This document shows positions 32,437 through 40,410 of a DNA stretch of 48,121 nt, piece by piece. The stretch spans positions 1 through 48,121 of the forward strand of contig NZ_JAICZA010000016.1 of assembly GCF_025933915.1 (NCBI RefSeq). The letters are read 5' to 3'. The position numbers were made by a program, and so were the translations under genes. Position 1 is the first letter of the stretch; each line of letters begins with the position of its first letter. This DNA comes from Mycobacterium sp. (GTDB lineage Bacteria > Actinomycetota > Actinomycetes > Mycobacteriales > Mycobacteriaceae). The notes under the pieces are model-generated. The model was given only the letters and a program-made list of their open reading frames with translations. It was not told the DNA's origin and did not search any database.

Positions 32437-33653
32437 GAACCGCCCAGCTGGCTGGTGCGCTCCACCGACAATTCGTGGGCCAGTAACTCGGCGAAAGTGA
32501 ATGTGCCCGTGGGTCGGTCGTTCTTGCCCAACAGGTACAGCCGCTTGACCGCGGCCAGGATTCCCTCGGCGACGGCATCGCGGGTCTGGGTTGAGACCAA
32601 CATCGCGCGGTCGCGCGGGTTGGTGATGTAGCCGATGTCGACCTGGACCGTGGGCATCCGGGTCAGACGCAGCAGATCCCACGTTCGGCCGTGCGTACGG
32701 CAATCACGTAAACCGGTGCGGGCCACTACTTCTCGCTGGATGAAGTCGGCGAGATTACGGCCGATGGTGGACACCGAACCATGCGAGTTTCCGAAGTGAA
32801 AGGACGCCACCCCGTTGGCCGCGGCGCTGAGCTGATTCTCGCAGCGCAGGCTGATCATCAGGTCGGCGCCGACATTGTTGGCGGTGGCCGCGCGTTCAGC
32901 GTCGAGGGGGCTGCGGTTGACCGGCCGCGACAGGAAGGTCTCCATCCCGATCGCGGTCATGCGCCCCTCGAGTCGGCTCGCCAAGTCCCACAACACATCT
33001 GCTTCGCTGACCGGACCCGAAGATCCGTGCACGATCAGGCCGTGGTCCGCGCCGCCGCGGCCCGGATCGATGATGATCCGCTTGCCCGACAGTTTGGGAC
33101 CCGAGCGGCGAACCAACTCTTCTTCGCGAAGCGCGTGGGGTGACCCGCCGGTGACCCGCGAACTCAGAAAATACAAGGACCGCAACGTTTCCGGCCCGCA
33201 GATACCGTCGGCGGACAGCCCGTATTCACGCTGATACGACATCAAAGCGTTGTGGGTCTGCAACCCGAAGTAACCGTCGACCATGCCGGTATAAAAGCCG
33301 AGATCCTGCAGCCGCGCCTGCAGCGTGGCGACGTCGTCACCGAACAGCGGGGCGCCGAATTGGTGATATAACGTGCGCGCGCCGAGCCGGTACGACGCCT
33401 CCTTGAGCGCCCGGTAGGTCGCCTCCCCGACAATGCCGTCCACGAGCAGACCGCGATGCTGTTGAAAGGCGCGAACCGCCTGGTCAAGTTCGGTGTCGAA
33501 AAGTTCCAGGGCCACCTGCCGCCCGGTGCTGAGATCGTCGTCGGAGCCTTCCAGCAGCCCCAATGAGGCCAGCGTCGCCCGGATCTCGGTCACGGCAGCG
33601 CTGCGGTCGCCACAACGCAGCGCGTCGCCGTATTCGCGGCGCGGACTCGACAT
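32433..33653 (-). CDS. cwlM: Peptidoglycan regulator CwlM (amidase-like pseudoenzyme)
   Basis: A 406-residue protein, the same length as in M. tuberculosis. Two peptidoglycan-binding (PG_binding_1) repeats lie at about residues 10-75 and 95-150, followed by an amidase_3-type domain. The zinc-binding histidines of true amidases are replaced: IIIDPGRGGADHG instead of DPGHGG, and SLRCENQ instead of a SLHAN-type motif, so it should be inactive as a hydrolase. In M. tuberculosis, CwlM phosphorylated by PknB at Thr382 activates MurA; the matching Thr382 is present in DRPTGTFTF. The ATG at 33653 has GGAGGG upstream; an earlier TTG is less likely. Confidence 0.94.
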   Translation of the reverse strand: MSSPRREYGDALRCGDRSAAVTEIRATLASLGLLEGSDDDLSTGRQVALELFDTELDQAVRAFQQHRGLLVDGIVGEATYRALKEASYRLGARTLYHQFGAPLFGDDVATLQARLQDLGFYTGMVDGYFGLQTHNALMSYQREYGLSADGICGPETLRSLYFLSSRVTGGSPHALREEELVRRSGPKLSGKRIIIDPGRGGADHGLIVHGSSGPVSEADVLWDLASRLEGRMTAIGMETFLSRPVNRSPLDAERAATANNVGADLMISLRCENQLSAAANGVASFHFGNSHGSVSTIGRNLADFIQREVVARTGLRDCRTHGRTWDLLRLTRMPTVQVDIGYITNPRDRAMLVSTQTRDAVAEGILAAVKRLYLLGKNDRPTGTFTFAELLAHELSVERTSQLGGS

Positions 33654-33785
33654 ACCGAGGGCCCTCCGGGACAAACTGACAGGCTCAGATAACGGGCAAT
33701 AGCTACCGTATTGTCGCAGACGCTTCGTAAATTCGGGAAAACCCCAGGCTATGCGCGGGGTGTGGTGCGGCGAATCAAGTGAAGA

Positions 33786-34139
33786 TCAGCTGAGATTGGG
33801 GACCGCGTCGGAAAGCTCGCGCAGCAGTGCCGCCTTGCCCTTGGCGCCGACGATCCGCTTCACGGGTTGGCCGTCTTTGAACAAGATCATCGTGGGGATG
33901 GAGACGACCTGAAAGTTCTGGGCGGTTTCCGGGTTCGCGTCGACGTCGAGCTTGGCGACGGTGAGTTGATCGCCGCGCTCGCTGGCGATCTCCTCGAGGA
34001 CCGGCGCAACCATCTTGCAGGGCCCGCACCATGTCGCCCAAAAGTCAACCAGCACAGGCTTATTGCTGGACAACACGTCCGTCGAGAAGGACGCATCAGA
34101 GACTGCTATTGTGGCCCCGGCCTTTTCGGCGTCGGTCAT
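33786..34139 (-). CDS. trxC: Thioredoxin TrxC
   Basis: A 117-residue classical thioredoxin, with redox cysteines 38 and 41 in [11 protein letters not shown] and the cis-proline in [10 protein letters not shown]. It is reduced by TrxB2, whose gene is immediately upstream; the trxB2 stop and trxC start overlap in ATGA (34136-34139). It supplies reducing equivalents to peroxiredoxins and ribonucleotide reductase in mycobacteria, which use mycothiol in place of glutathione. Confidence 0.97.
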   Translation of the reverse strand: MTDAEKAGATIAVSDASFSTDVLSSNKPVLVDFWATWCGPCKMVAPVLEEIASERGDQLTVAKLDVDANPETAQNFQVVSIPTMILFKDGQPVKRIVGAKGKAALLRELSDAVPNLS

Positions 34140-35146
34140 TGTGGTGCTCCAATCAATGTGTCGGTACTGCCCGGAAATTCGGTGGCGTCACCTTGTGCGG
34201 GGGTGCTGGACCCTTCATTGTCGGCGAGCCAGCGTTCGGCGTCGATGGCGGCCGCGCAGCCGCTGCCGGCGGCGGTCACGGCCTGGCGGTAGGTGCGATC
34301 CACCAAATCCCCGGCGGCGAATACGCCCTCGATCGAGGTCGCCGTGGTGCGGCCCTGCACCAACACATACCCGTCCGGGTCGGTGTCGACCAGCTCGCGC
34401 ACCAACTCCGAGCGCGGATCATGCCCGATCGCCACGAACACCCCGCTCACCGCCAACACCGACTCCGCACCGCTGAGCGTGTCACGCAACCGCACCCCCG
34501 TCACCGTCTCGGCACCCTCCACCGCCACCACCGCCTTATTGGTGAGGAACGTGATCTTCTCATTGGCCCGAGCCCGCTCCAGCATGATCCGTGAGGCCCG
34601 GAACTCCTCACGGCGATGCACCAAGGTCACACTGCGGGCAAAACGGGTCAAAAACGTGGCCTCCTCCATCGCCGAATCCCCACCACCGATCACCGCGATG
34701 TCTTGATCCTTGAAAAAGAACCCATCACAGGTCGCACACGAGGACACCCCACGACCCAGCAACTCCTGCTCCCCGGGCACCCCCAAATACCGGGCGGCGG
34801 CCCCCATCGCCAAAATCACCGCCCGCGCGCGCACCGTCTCCCCCTCGGCCGTGGTCACCGACTTCACCGCACCGCCTAGCGACACCGACTCGACATCTTC
34901 CATCCGCAGATCAGCACCAAAACGCAACGCCTGCTCACGCATCTGATCCATCAACTCCGGACCCATGATCGCGTCACGAAACCCCGGATAATTCTCCACC
35001 TCGGTCGTGGTCATCAACGCCCCACCAAACGACGTCCCCTCAAACACCACCGGCGCCAACTGCGCCCGCGCGCTATACAACGCCGCGGTATACCCCGCAG
35101 GACCCGAACCAACGATGATCACGTCATGCACAGTGTCGGCGGTCAT
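34136..35146 (-). CDS. trxB2: Thioredoxin reductase TrxB2
   Basis: FAD- and NADPH-dependent reductase of thioredoxin, 336 residues. FAD-binding [15 protein letters not shown] is at the N-terminus, the redox pair is CATC in [11 protein letters not shown], the NADPH fold has [15 protein letters not shown], and the C-terminal FAD motif is [16 protein letters not shown]. The gene is odd in strand composition: its coding strand is unusually rich in G over C (for example 27 C and 14 G on the plus strand in 35041-35100), unlike neighbouring cwlM. It forms an operon with trxC under a SigH-type promoter. Confidence 0.97.
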   Translation of the reverse strand: MTADTVHDVIIVGSGPAGYTAALYSARAQLAPVVFEGTSFGGALMTTTEVENYPGFRDAIMGPELMDQMREQALRFGADLRMEDVESVSLGGAVKSVTTAEGETVRARAVILAMGAAARYLGVPGEQELLGRGVSSCATCDGFFFKDQDIAVIGGGDSAMEEATFLTRFARSVTLVHRREEFRASRIMLERARANEKITFLTNKAVVAVEGAETVTGVRLRDTLSGAESVLAVSGVFVAIGHDPRSELVRELVDTDPDGYVLVQGRTTATSIEGVFAAGDLVDRTYRQAVTAAGSGCAAAIDAERWLADNEGSSTPAQGDATEFPGSTDTLIGAPQ

Positions 35147-35182
35147 GAAAACCTTTCGAGCGATCGTCTCTGAACTCGTGTA

Positions 35183-35208
35183 AACGCCAGCCTAGGCACG
35201 GCTGTTCC
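35183..35208 (-). promoter_or_regulatory. SigH-type promoter of trxB2-trxC
   Basis: On the minus strand GGAACA (35208-35203) is followed after 16 bases by CGTT (35186-35183), matching the SigH consensus GGAA-N18/19-GTT type. It lies 37 bases before the trxB2 start. SigH control of trxB2/trxC under oxidative and heat stress is established in M. tuberculosis. Confidence 0.65.
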
Positions 35209-35249
35209 CTGGTGTTTGGAACAACACAGGCGGCGCCCATGGCACCACA

Positions 35250-36032
35250 TTAGGGGCGGGGTACCTGGGTATTGGCCAACAGTCCGGTATCGGCGGCGCT
35301 GCAGTTCGGCGACACCGCGTAGACAGCCAGGACGTGCGGGGTGTCGCCGGGTATCAGCAGAACGATGCCGGGGCGGGCGTTGATCTCGACCGGACGCGCA
35401 CCCAGGACCGGTGTGGCCGCCGGATAGCCGAGGCCGGCGAGGCAGGACGCACGCCGCGCGGGGTCGCTGAGCGAGCCACCGGAAGGGCCGAAGTCGGGAG
35501 CGCGGTCGAGCAGGCCGAGGATTTCATGCTCGGAGAGCGGGATCTCCATCGGCGGCGTCGACACCGTGATGTGCTCGATGTCGCCCGGGGTGCTCGGAGC
35601 GGGCTCGGGAGCGTTCAGCAGGGCGACCGTGCCGAAGCCGATCGCGGCCAGCACCGCGCACAGACCGCTGACCGCCGCGATGGTGCGGCCCGGCCGGAGG
35701 CGGGGACGCGCGGAGTGAGCGGGCTGTCCTGCTGCGCCACCGGACGCCGGATCGGCGGCCCGCAGCGCCGCGGCGACGCGGGCGGAAACCTGCGGGGGCG
35801 GGTCGGGAGCCGACGTTGGATCGGCGCCGTCGGCGGCGACATCGCGACGGACCTTGTTCAGGGCGTCCAGCACGCCCGCGGCCCGGGGGTCGGCGCGGAC
35901 TTGGCGGCGGACGCGGGCGGCGGCCTCGTCGTCGAGCACGCCGGCCTGCAGGTCGGCGAGGAGTTCCACGGTCAGCGGGGGTGCTGATTCCGCGTTGCGG
36001 TGATCCGCCCCATCGTTCGCCGCCGCATCCAT
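35250..36032 (-). CDS. rsmA: Anti-sigma factor RsmA (regulator of SigM)
   Basis: A 260-residue membrane protein. The N-terminal cytoplasmic part (TVELLADLQAGVLDDEAAAR) resembles anti-sigma domains that bind the sigma factor; one membrane helix is at about residues 115-138 (TIAAVSGLCAVLAAIGFGTV), and the C-terminal part (SEHEILGLLDRAPDFGP onwards) is extracytoplasmic. It follows sigM by 60 bases on the same strand, the standard sigma/anti-sigma pairing, and corresponds to Rv3912. It probably holds SigM inactive at the membrane. Confidence 0.88.
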   Translation of the reverse strand: MDAAANDGADHRNAESAPPLTVELLADLQAGVLDDEAAARVRRQVRADPRAAGVLDALNKVRRDVAADGADPTSAPDPPPQVSARVAAALRAADPASGGAAGQPAHSARPRLRPGRTIAAVSGLCAVLAAIGFGTVALLNAPEPAPSTPGDIEHITVSTPPMEIPLSEHEILGLLDRAPDFGPSGGSLSDPARRASCLAGLGYPAATPVLGARPVEINARPGIVLLIPGDTPHVLAVYAVSPNCSAADTGLLANTQVPRP

Positions 36033-36092
36033 CGGACCCAGTGTCCGTCATGCACCGGCGGATGGCCACGGATGCCCCCGCGTGGTGACTGG

Positions 36093-36680
36093 TCAGGCCT
36101 GGCCGGCGGCGCCCTCCGGTGTGGCGCGGGCCCCGGCGTTGAGGTAACCGAGCAGCTCGGCGAGGCGGACCCGGGCGCGGGCGCACCGGCTCTTGATCGT
36201 GCCTTCGGCGACGCCGAGTAGCCGCGCGGTGTCGGCCACCGAGTAGCCCTGCATATCGACGGCCACCACCGCCGCCCGTTGCTCGACGGGAAGCCGCATC
36301 AAGGCGCGCTGCACCGCCATCGTTGTCTCGACCTGGGCCGTGCGATCGGCAACCGGGTAGACGTCCTCCAGCGGGACGGTCGGGTGGGCCTTGGTGCGGC
36401 GCAGCCGGTCCAGGCAGGCGTTGACCACGATGCGGTGCAGCCAGCTGCCGACGGCGGCGTCGTGCCGGAACGCACCCGCGCCGCGGTGCGCGGAGAGCAT
36501 GGCGTCCTGCAGTGCGTCTTCCGCGTCCTCGGGGGTGCGGGTGGTGAGCCGGGCAAGCCGATGCAGGTGGCGTTGATGACGAAGAAAGAGCTCACTGAAG
36601 GCGTAGCGGTCACCCGCCACGTGGGCTGCCAGCAGTTCGGCGTCACTGCGGTCGTGCTTGACGTTTCCCCCGAAGCCCAC
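36093..36680 (-). CDS. sigM: ECF RNA polymerase sigma factor SigM
   Basis: A 195-residue extracytoplasmic-function sigma factor. Region 2 (about 15-85) includes YAFSELFLRHQRHLHRLA and EDALQDAMLSAHRG; region 4 (about 120-180) has LPVEQRAAVVAVDMQGYSVA and GVAEGTIKSRCARARVRLAE. The start is the GTG at 36680 (VGFGGNVKHDRSDAELL); the alignment with M. tuberculosis SigM supports this region. It lies downstream of murJ and upstream of its anti-sigma gene. In M. tuberculosis SigM controls ESX-like and lipid genes expressed late in growth. Confidence 0.95.
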   Translation of the reverse strand: MGFGGNVKHDRSDAELLAAHVAGDRYAFSELFLRHQRHLHRLARLTTRTPEDAEDALQDAMLSAHRGAGAFRHDAAVGSWLHRIVVNACLDRLRRTKAHPTVPLEDVYPVADRTAQVETTMAVQRALMRLPVEQRAAVVAVDMQGYSVADTARLLGVAEGTIKSRCARARVRLAELLGYLNAGARATPEGAAGQA

Positions 36681-36759
36681 GGCCGGACACTAACCAATCC
36701 GGTATCGGGCGGCACTTCACTCGGAAGCGCTCATGTGAGTTTGCGGAACGCGCCGCGGA

Positions 36760-39700
36760 TCAGGACGCGGCCTGGACCGTGATCTCGAAAAAGCCGGCCT
36801 GACTCTTGCCGTTGGTGGTCCCCAGCGTGGAAATCCACACCAGCACATTCGACGTCGGGGAACCGGCTCTGACCGGGATGACATTGTGGCCGGGTTTGAG
36901 CGTGAAGCCCTGAGCCAGCACGGTGGTGTCGTTGAGGGAGGCCGGCGCCGACGAGGACGCCGCGCGGATGTCGACCTTGGTCCCGGTGCTGGGCGTGTCG
37001 ATGGTGACCTGGCCGACGACGGTGGGGCTGGGCAATTGCAGTATCAGGCCCTCGCCCTGTTTGAAGCTGGGGAAGGGGACGGCGTCGGTGTAGACCTCGG
37101 TCGCCCAGGCGGTTGAGGGGTCCCCGTCGATCGCCTGTCCAGCTGTGCCCGGGTTGTCGGCCTCGCCGTCGGGGGAGTAAACGCTCGCCCTGGTGGGTTT
37201 GACGACGCTGCCGGCGGCGGCGGATGTGGTGGTCGACGAGGCCGAGGCGGACGAGGAGGGGCCGTTGAGTCCGAGTTCGTCCTTGTTGAGGCCGCCGCCG
37301 ACGTTGCCGAAGATCTTGCTCACCACCGACGCCAGCACCAGCAGGGCCACCACGATGACGGCCAGGCCGGCGCCGGCGCCGATGAGCACGTTGCGCCGCC
37401 GGCGCGCGAAGGCCGCCTGCTCCTGACCGGCTGAGATGAGCGCCGTTGACGGCGAGGGCGAATCGTCGATCGGGCCGAGCACCTCGGTGCGGTCGGCGAC
37501 CGCGGTGGCCTGCTGAAGCAGGTTCAAAAGTGTTGAAGCGCTGCGTATTCCGCCGTCTTCCTGGACCGCCCGGATGGCCACGGCGGAGATCTGGAACGGG
37601 ATGTCGCGATCGACGGCCATGGGTTCGACGGGATTGCCCGAGGAGTCGCGTTCGGCCTGCGCGAGCCCGCTGCGCACCCCGCTCTCCCGCAAGGGCCACC
37701 GGTTCACGAGTAGGGCATACAGCGCGGCCCCGATGCCCCGGATGTCGTCTTGGGGGTTGGCGTCGGGCATGGTCGCCGGGTAGGCCAGCACCACATCGCC
37801 CTCGATGCTGACCCGCACCCGGCTGGGGTGGTCGATCGACAGGGCGACGCCGGCGCGGTGGGCCGCGTCGGCGGCGGCGGCCAGCGATTGCATGGCCCGC
37901 ACCGCGCCCACCGGTGACGGTGCGGTGTCGGCCACCTCCTGCAACGAACCGCCCCGAACCCATTCCGAGACCACTAGGCCGCCGGAGCCCGTATGCACCA
38001 CGTCGAGCACGCGGGCGATACCCGGTTTGTCGATGCGGCTGAGCCGCAAAGTGCGGGACAGAATCTCCTGCAGCACCTCGTCGGGCAGGGCGCCGTCCGG
38101 GTCGACGAAGGTCAGCGCGACCTGCCGGTCGAGCGCGGTGTCCAGCGCCTGCCAGAACTGCAACGGTGGTGCGCCGCCGTGGAACACCAGCAAGCGATAC
38201 CGGCCGCCGGCGATCCGGGCTCCGGGAACCAAATGGACGTCGTCGGCTGACGAGTCCGCGGCGCGCTCGCGAGGTGCATCGAAAGGGGTTGGCCCACGTC
38301 GGGATTCGCTTGCGATGTCGCCGTTGGCCGGGTCGGGGAGGTGTTGGCCGGGCGGGCGTGACGCCGACCGTGGGGGCTCGTCGGCGGGAATGTCGGGTTG
38401 GAAGTCGTCGGCGACCGGCCGCGGAGTCCCTGAGCCTGTGCCGGGCCCGGCGCTGGATGCGGGGCTCTCCATCGGGCGGTCGGTCACCTCCGGTCCTTTC
38501 GCTAGCCGGGCTCGGTTTGCCCGCTCCGGAGGCCTGCGCGGGATCGGCTCCTGGACCGCATTTACCCCAGGCGGGGACGAATTCCTCTGCTCAGAGTACG
38601 TGACGGGGCGCCGGTGAGACGATCGATCCGCTGCCTTCGGTTTGCGCGGCCGCGGCCCCCGGCCCGTGATGCGGAACCGCAGGACGTCCAGTGCTGCCCG
38701 GGCTTCGGGAACCTGCGCGCGGAGCATCACCGCGGCCGTGATCGGCAGCATGATGAGCCCCAGCACCAACAGGCGAAGGAGGGAGCCGGCGCCGCCGTGG
38801 TCGGTGAGGCGGTCCAGCCCGCACAGCCGATCGGCGACGTGGGCGATCAATCCGGCGAGCATCGATGCGGTGAGCGTCACCAGGATCGTTCGCACTTCCC
38901 CGACGCCGATCAGGTGGCCGCCGGCGGGCAGCAGCGTGCGTCGCAGGAGGAGATAGCCGATGACCGCCCCGGCGAGAAAGCCGACGCCGTTGGCCGACCC
39001 CAGAAAGCCGGCCACCAGCTTGGGGTCGTCGGTGAGGTGTGGCGCCAGCACCGAACCCAGGATCTTGACGGCCGTGATGACGAGGATGATCACGATCGGC
39101 GTCCACGGCCGTTCGCGCGCGTAGAACACCCGCAGCTGCAAGAGCACCAGGCCGTAGGGGATGAGCGTGAACGCCGAGAGGGCGATCGCGGCGCCGAGGT
39201 ATCCGGCGTCGACGTTTCCGAAATGGCCGTAGGCGAACAGCGCGCTGCCCATCGCCGGGCCGCCGACGGTCATGAACACGACGATCGGGATCAGCGTGAT
39301 CAACGTCAGCCGGGTGGCCAGCGACAGGTCGGCGAGCACGGCCTTGGTGTCGTTGGCGGCCGCGTTGCGGCTCAGCCGCGGCATCACCACCGTCAGCACC
39401 GTCACCCCGATCATGCCGAACGGCAGCATGAGGACCATCCAGGTGTAGTTGTAGATCGCGGGGCCGGATGCCGCGGCGGTGCTGGCGATTTGGTTGCCGA
39501 CCACGAGGCCGAGCTGGCTGATCAGGACGTAGAGCACCATGGCGGCGGCCATGGTGCCGAAGCGTTTGAGGCGTTCGTCGATTCCCCACAGCGGGCGCAG
39601 GTCGACGCGTTGTCGTCGCAGCGCGATCAGCAGCACCCCGGTCTGTACGAAGACGCCCAGCGTGGTGCCGATGGCGAGCACCAGCAGCTTGGCGTTGCCC

Positions 39701-40410
39701 ATCCGGACGGGATCGAGCGACAGCTCACCGGGAACGACCGCATAGAGCGCCAGCGTGGCCAGTGCGACGACGTTGTTGGCGACCGGCGCCCACGCCGTGG
39801 GCCCAAACACGTTGCGGGTGTTCAGGATCGCCATGAACACCGAGGTGAGGCCGTAGGCGAGGACCTGGGGGAGAAGGAGGTAGGCGAAGGCGATGGTCAG
39901 CGGCTCGTTGACCTGCGGGGTGCGGCCCAGCATCAGCCGCACCAGCAGCGGTGCGGCCAGCACCGACGCGGCGGTGGTGAAGACCAGCAGCGCCGTCGTC
40001 AGCGTGACCAGGCGCCGCACGAACGCCGCGCCACCGTCGGGGTCCCCCTGCTCGGCCCGCGCCAGCACCGGCACGAAGATCGCGGTGAACGTCGCCTCCA
40101 GCACGAGGGCCGCCACCAGGTTGGGCAGCTGATTGGCCACCGAGAACGCGCTGGACAACGCGGCGCCCAGGATCGCGGCGAGCAGCACCACCCGGGCGAA
40201 ACCGGTGAGCCGGCTGATCAACGTCGCGAAGGCCATCGCCCACGACCGCGACACCAGCGCGGCGTCCGACAGCTCCGGGCGTCGACGATCGATCCCGGCG
40301 GGCACGGGCGGCAGCGGCCCGGTCGGCGGCGAGCCCTGCATCCGGGAACGCCGCGGCGGCTCTGGCAGGCGGTGGTGGTGCGACGGGGCCTGCCGGTAGG
40401 CGGGGCTCAT
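36760..40410 (-). CDS. murJ: Lipid II flippase MurJ fused to a pseudokinase and C-terminal outer domain
   Basis: A 1216-residue protein in three parts. Residues about 50-570 form the polytopic MurJ/MviN transporter (ISRLTGFARVVLLAAILGAA, GPAIYNYTWMVLMLPFGMIG) that moves lipid II across the membrane. Residues about 730-970 resemble a kinase fold but lack catalytic residues: the HRD position reads SIDHPSRVRVS and the DFG position LAYPATMP. After one membrane helix (about 1005-1028) comes an outer, galactose-binding-like domain. In M. tuberculosis the pseudokinase is phosphorylated by PknB and then binds FhaA. The ATG at 40410 overlaps the upstream stop in ATGA; an N-terminal extension to 40524 is unsupported. 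Confidence 0.95.
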   Translation of the reverse strand: MSPAYRQAPSHHHRLPEPPRRSRMQGSPPTGPLPPVPAGIDRRRPELSDAALVSRSWAMAFATLISRLTGFARVVLLAAILGAALSSAFSVANQLPNLVAALVLEATFTAIFVPVLARAEQGDPDGGAAFVRRLVTLTTALLVFTTAASVLAAPLLVRLMLGRTPQVNEPLTIAFAYLLLPQVLAYGLTSVFMAILNTRNVFGPTAWAPVANNVVALATLALYAVVPGELSLDPVRMGNAKLLVLAIGTTLGVFVQTGVLLIALRRQRVDLRPLWGIDERLKRFGTMAAAMVLYVLISQLGLVVGNQIASTAAASGPAIYNYTWMVLMLPFGMIGVTVLTVVMPRLSRNAAANDTKAVLADLSLATRLTLITLIPIVVFMTVGGPAMGSALFAYGHFGNVDAGYLGAAIALSAFTLIPYGLVLLQLRVFYARERPWTPIVIILVITAVKILGSVLAPHLTDDPKLVAGFLGSANGVGFLAGAVIGYLLLRRTLLPAGGHLIGVGEVRTILVTLTASMLAGLIAHVADRLCGLDRLTDHGGAGSLLRLLVLGLIMLPITAAVMLRAQVPEARAALDVLRFRITGRGPRPRKPKAADRSSHRRPVTYSEQRNSSPPGVNAVQEPIPRRPPERANRARLAKGPEVTDRPMESPASSAGPGTGSGTPRPVADDFQPDIPADEPPRSASRPPGQHLPDPANGDIASESRRGPTPFDAPRERAADSSADDVHLVPGARIAGGRYRLLVFHGGAPPLQFWQALDTALDRQVALTFVDPDGALPDEVLQEILSRTLRLSRIDKPGIARVLDVVHTGSGGLVVSEWVRGGSLQEVADTAPSPVGAVRAMQSLAAAADAAHRAGVALSIDHPSRVRVSIEGDVVLAYPATMPDANPQDDIRGIGAALYALLVNRWPLRESGVRSGLAQAERDSSGNPVEPMAVDRDIPFQISAVAIRAVQEDGGIRSASTLLNLLQQATAVADRTEVLGPIDDSPSPSTALISAGQEQAAFARRRRNVLIGAGAGLAVIVVALLVLASVVSKIFGNVGGGLNKDELGLNGPSSSASASSTTTSAAAGSVVKPTRASVYSPDGEADNPGTAGQAIDGDPSTAWATEVYTDAVPFPSFKQGEGLILQLPSPTVVGQVTIDTPSTGTKVDIRAASSSAPASLNDTTVLAQGFTLKPGHNVIPVRAGSPTSNVLVWISTLGTTNGKSQAGFFEITVQAAS

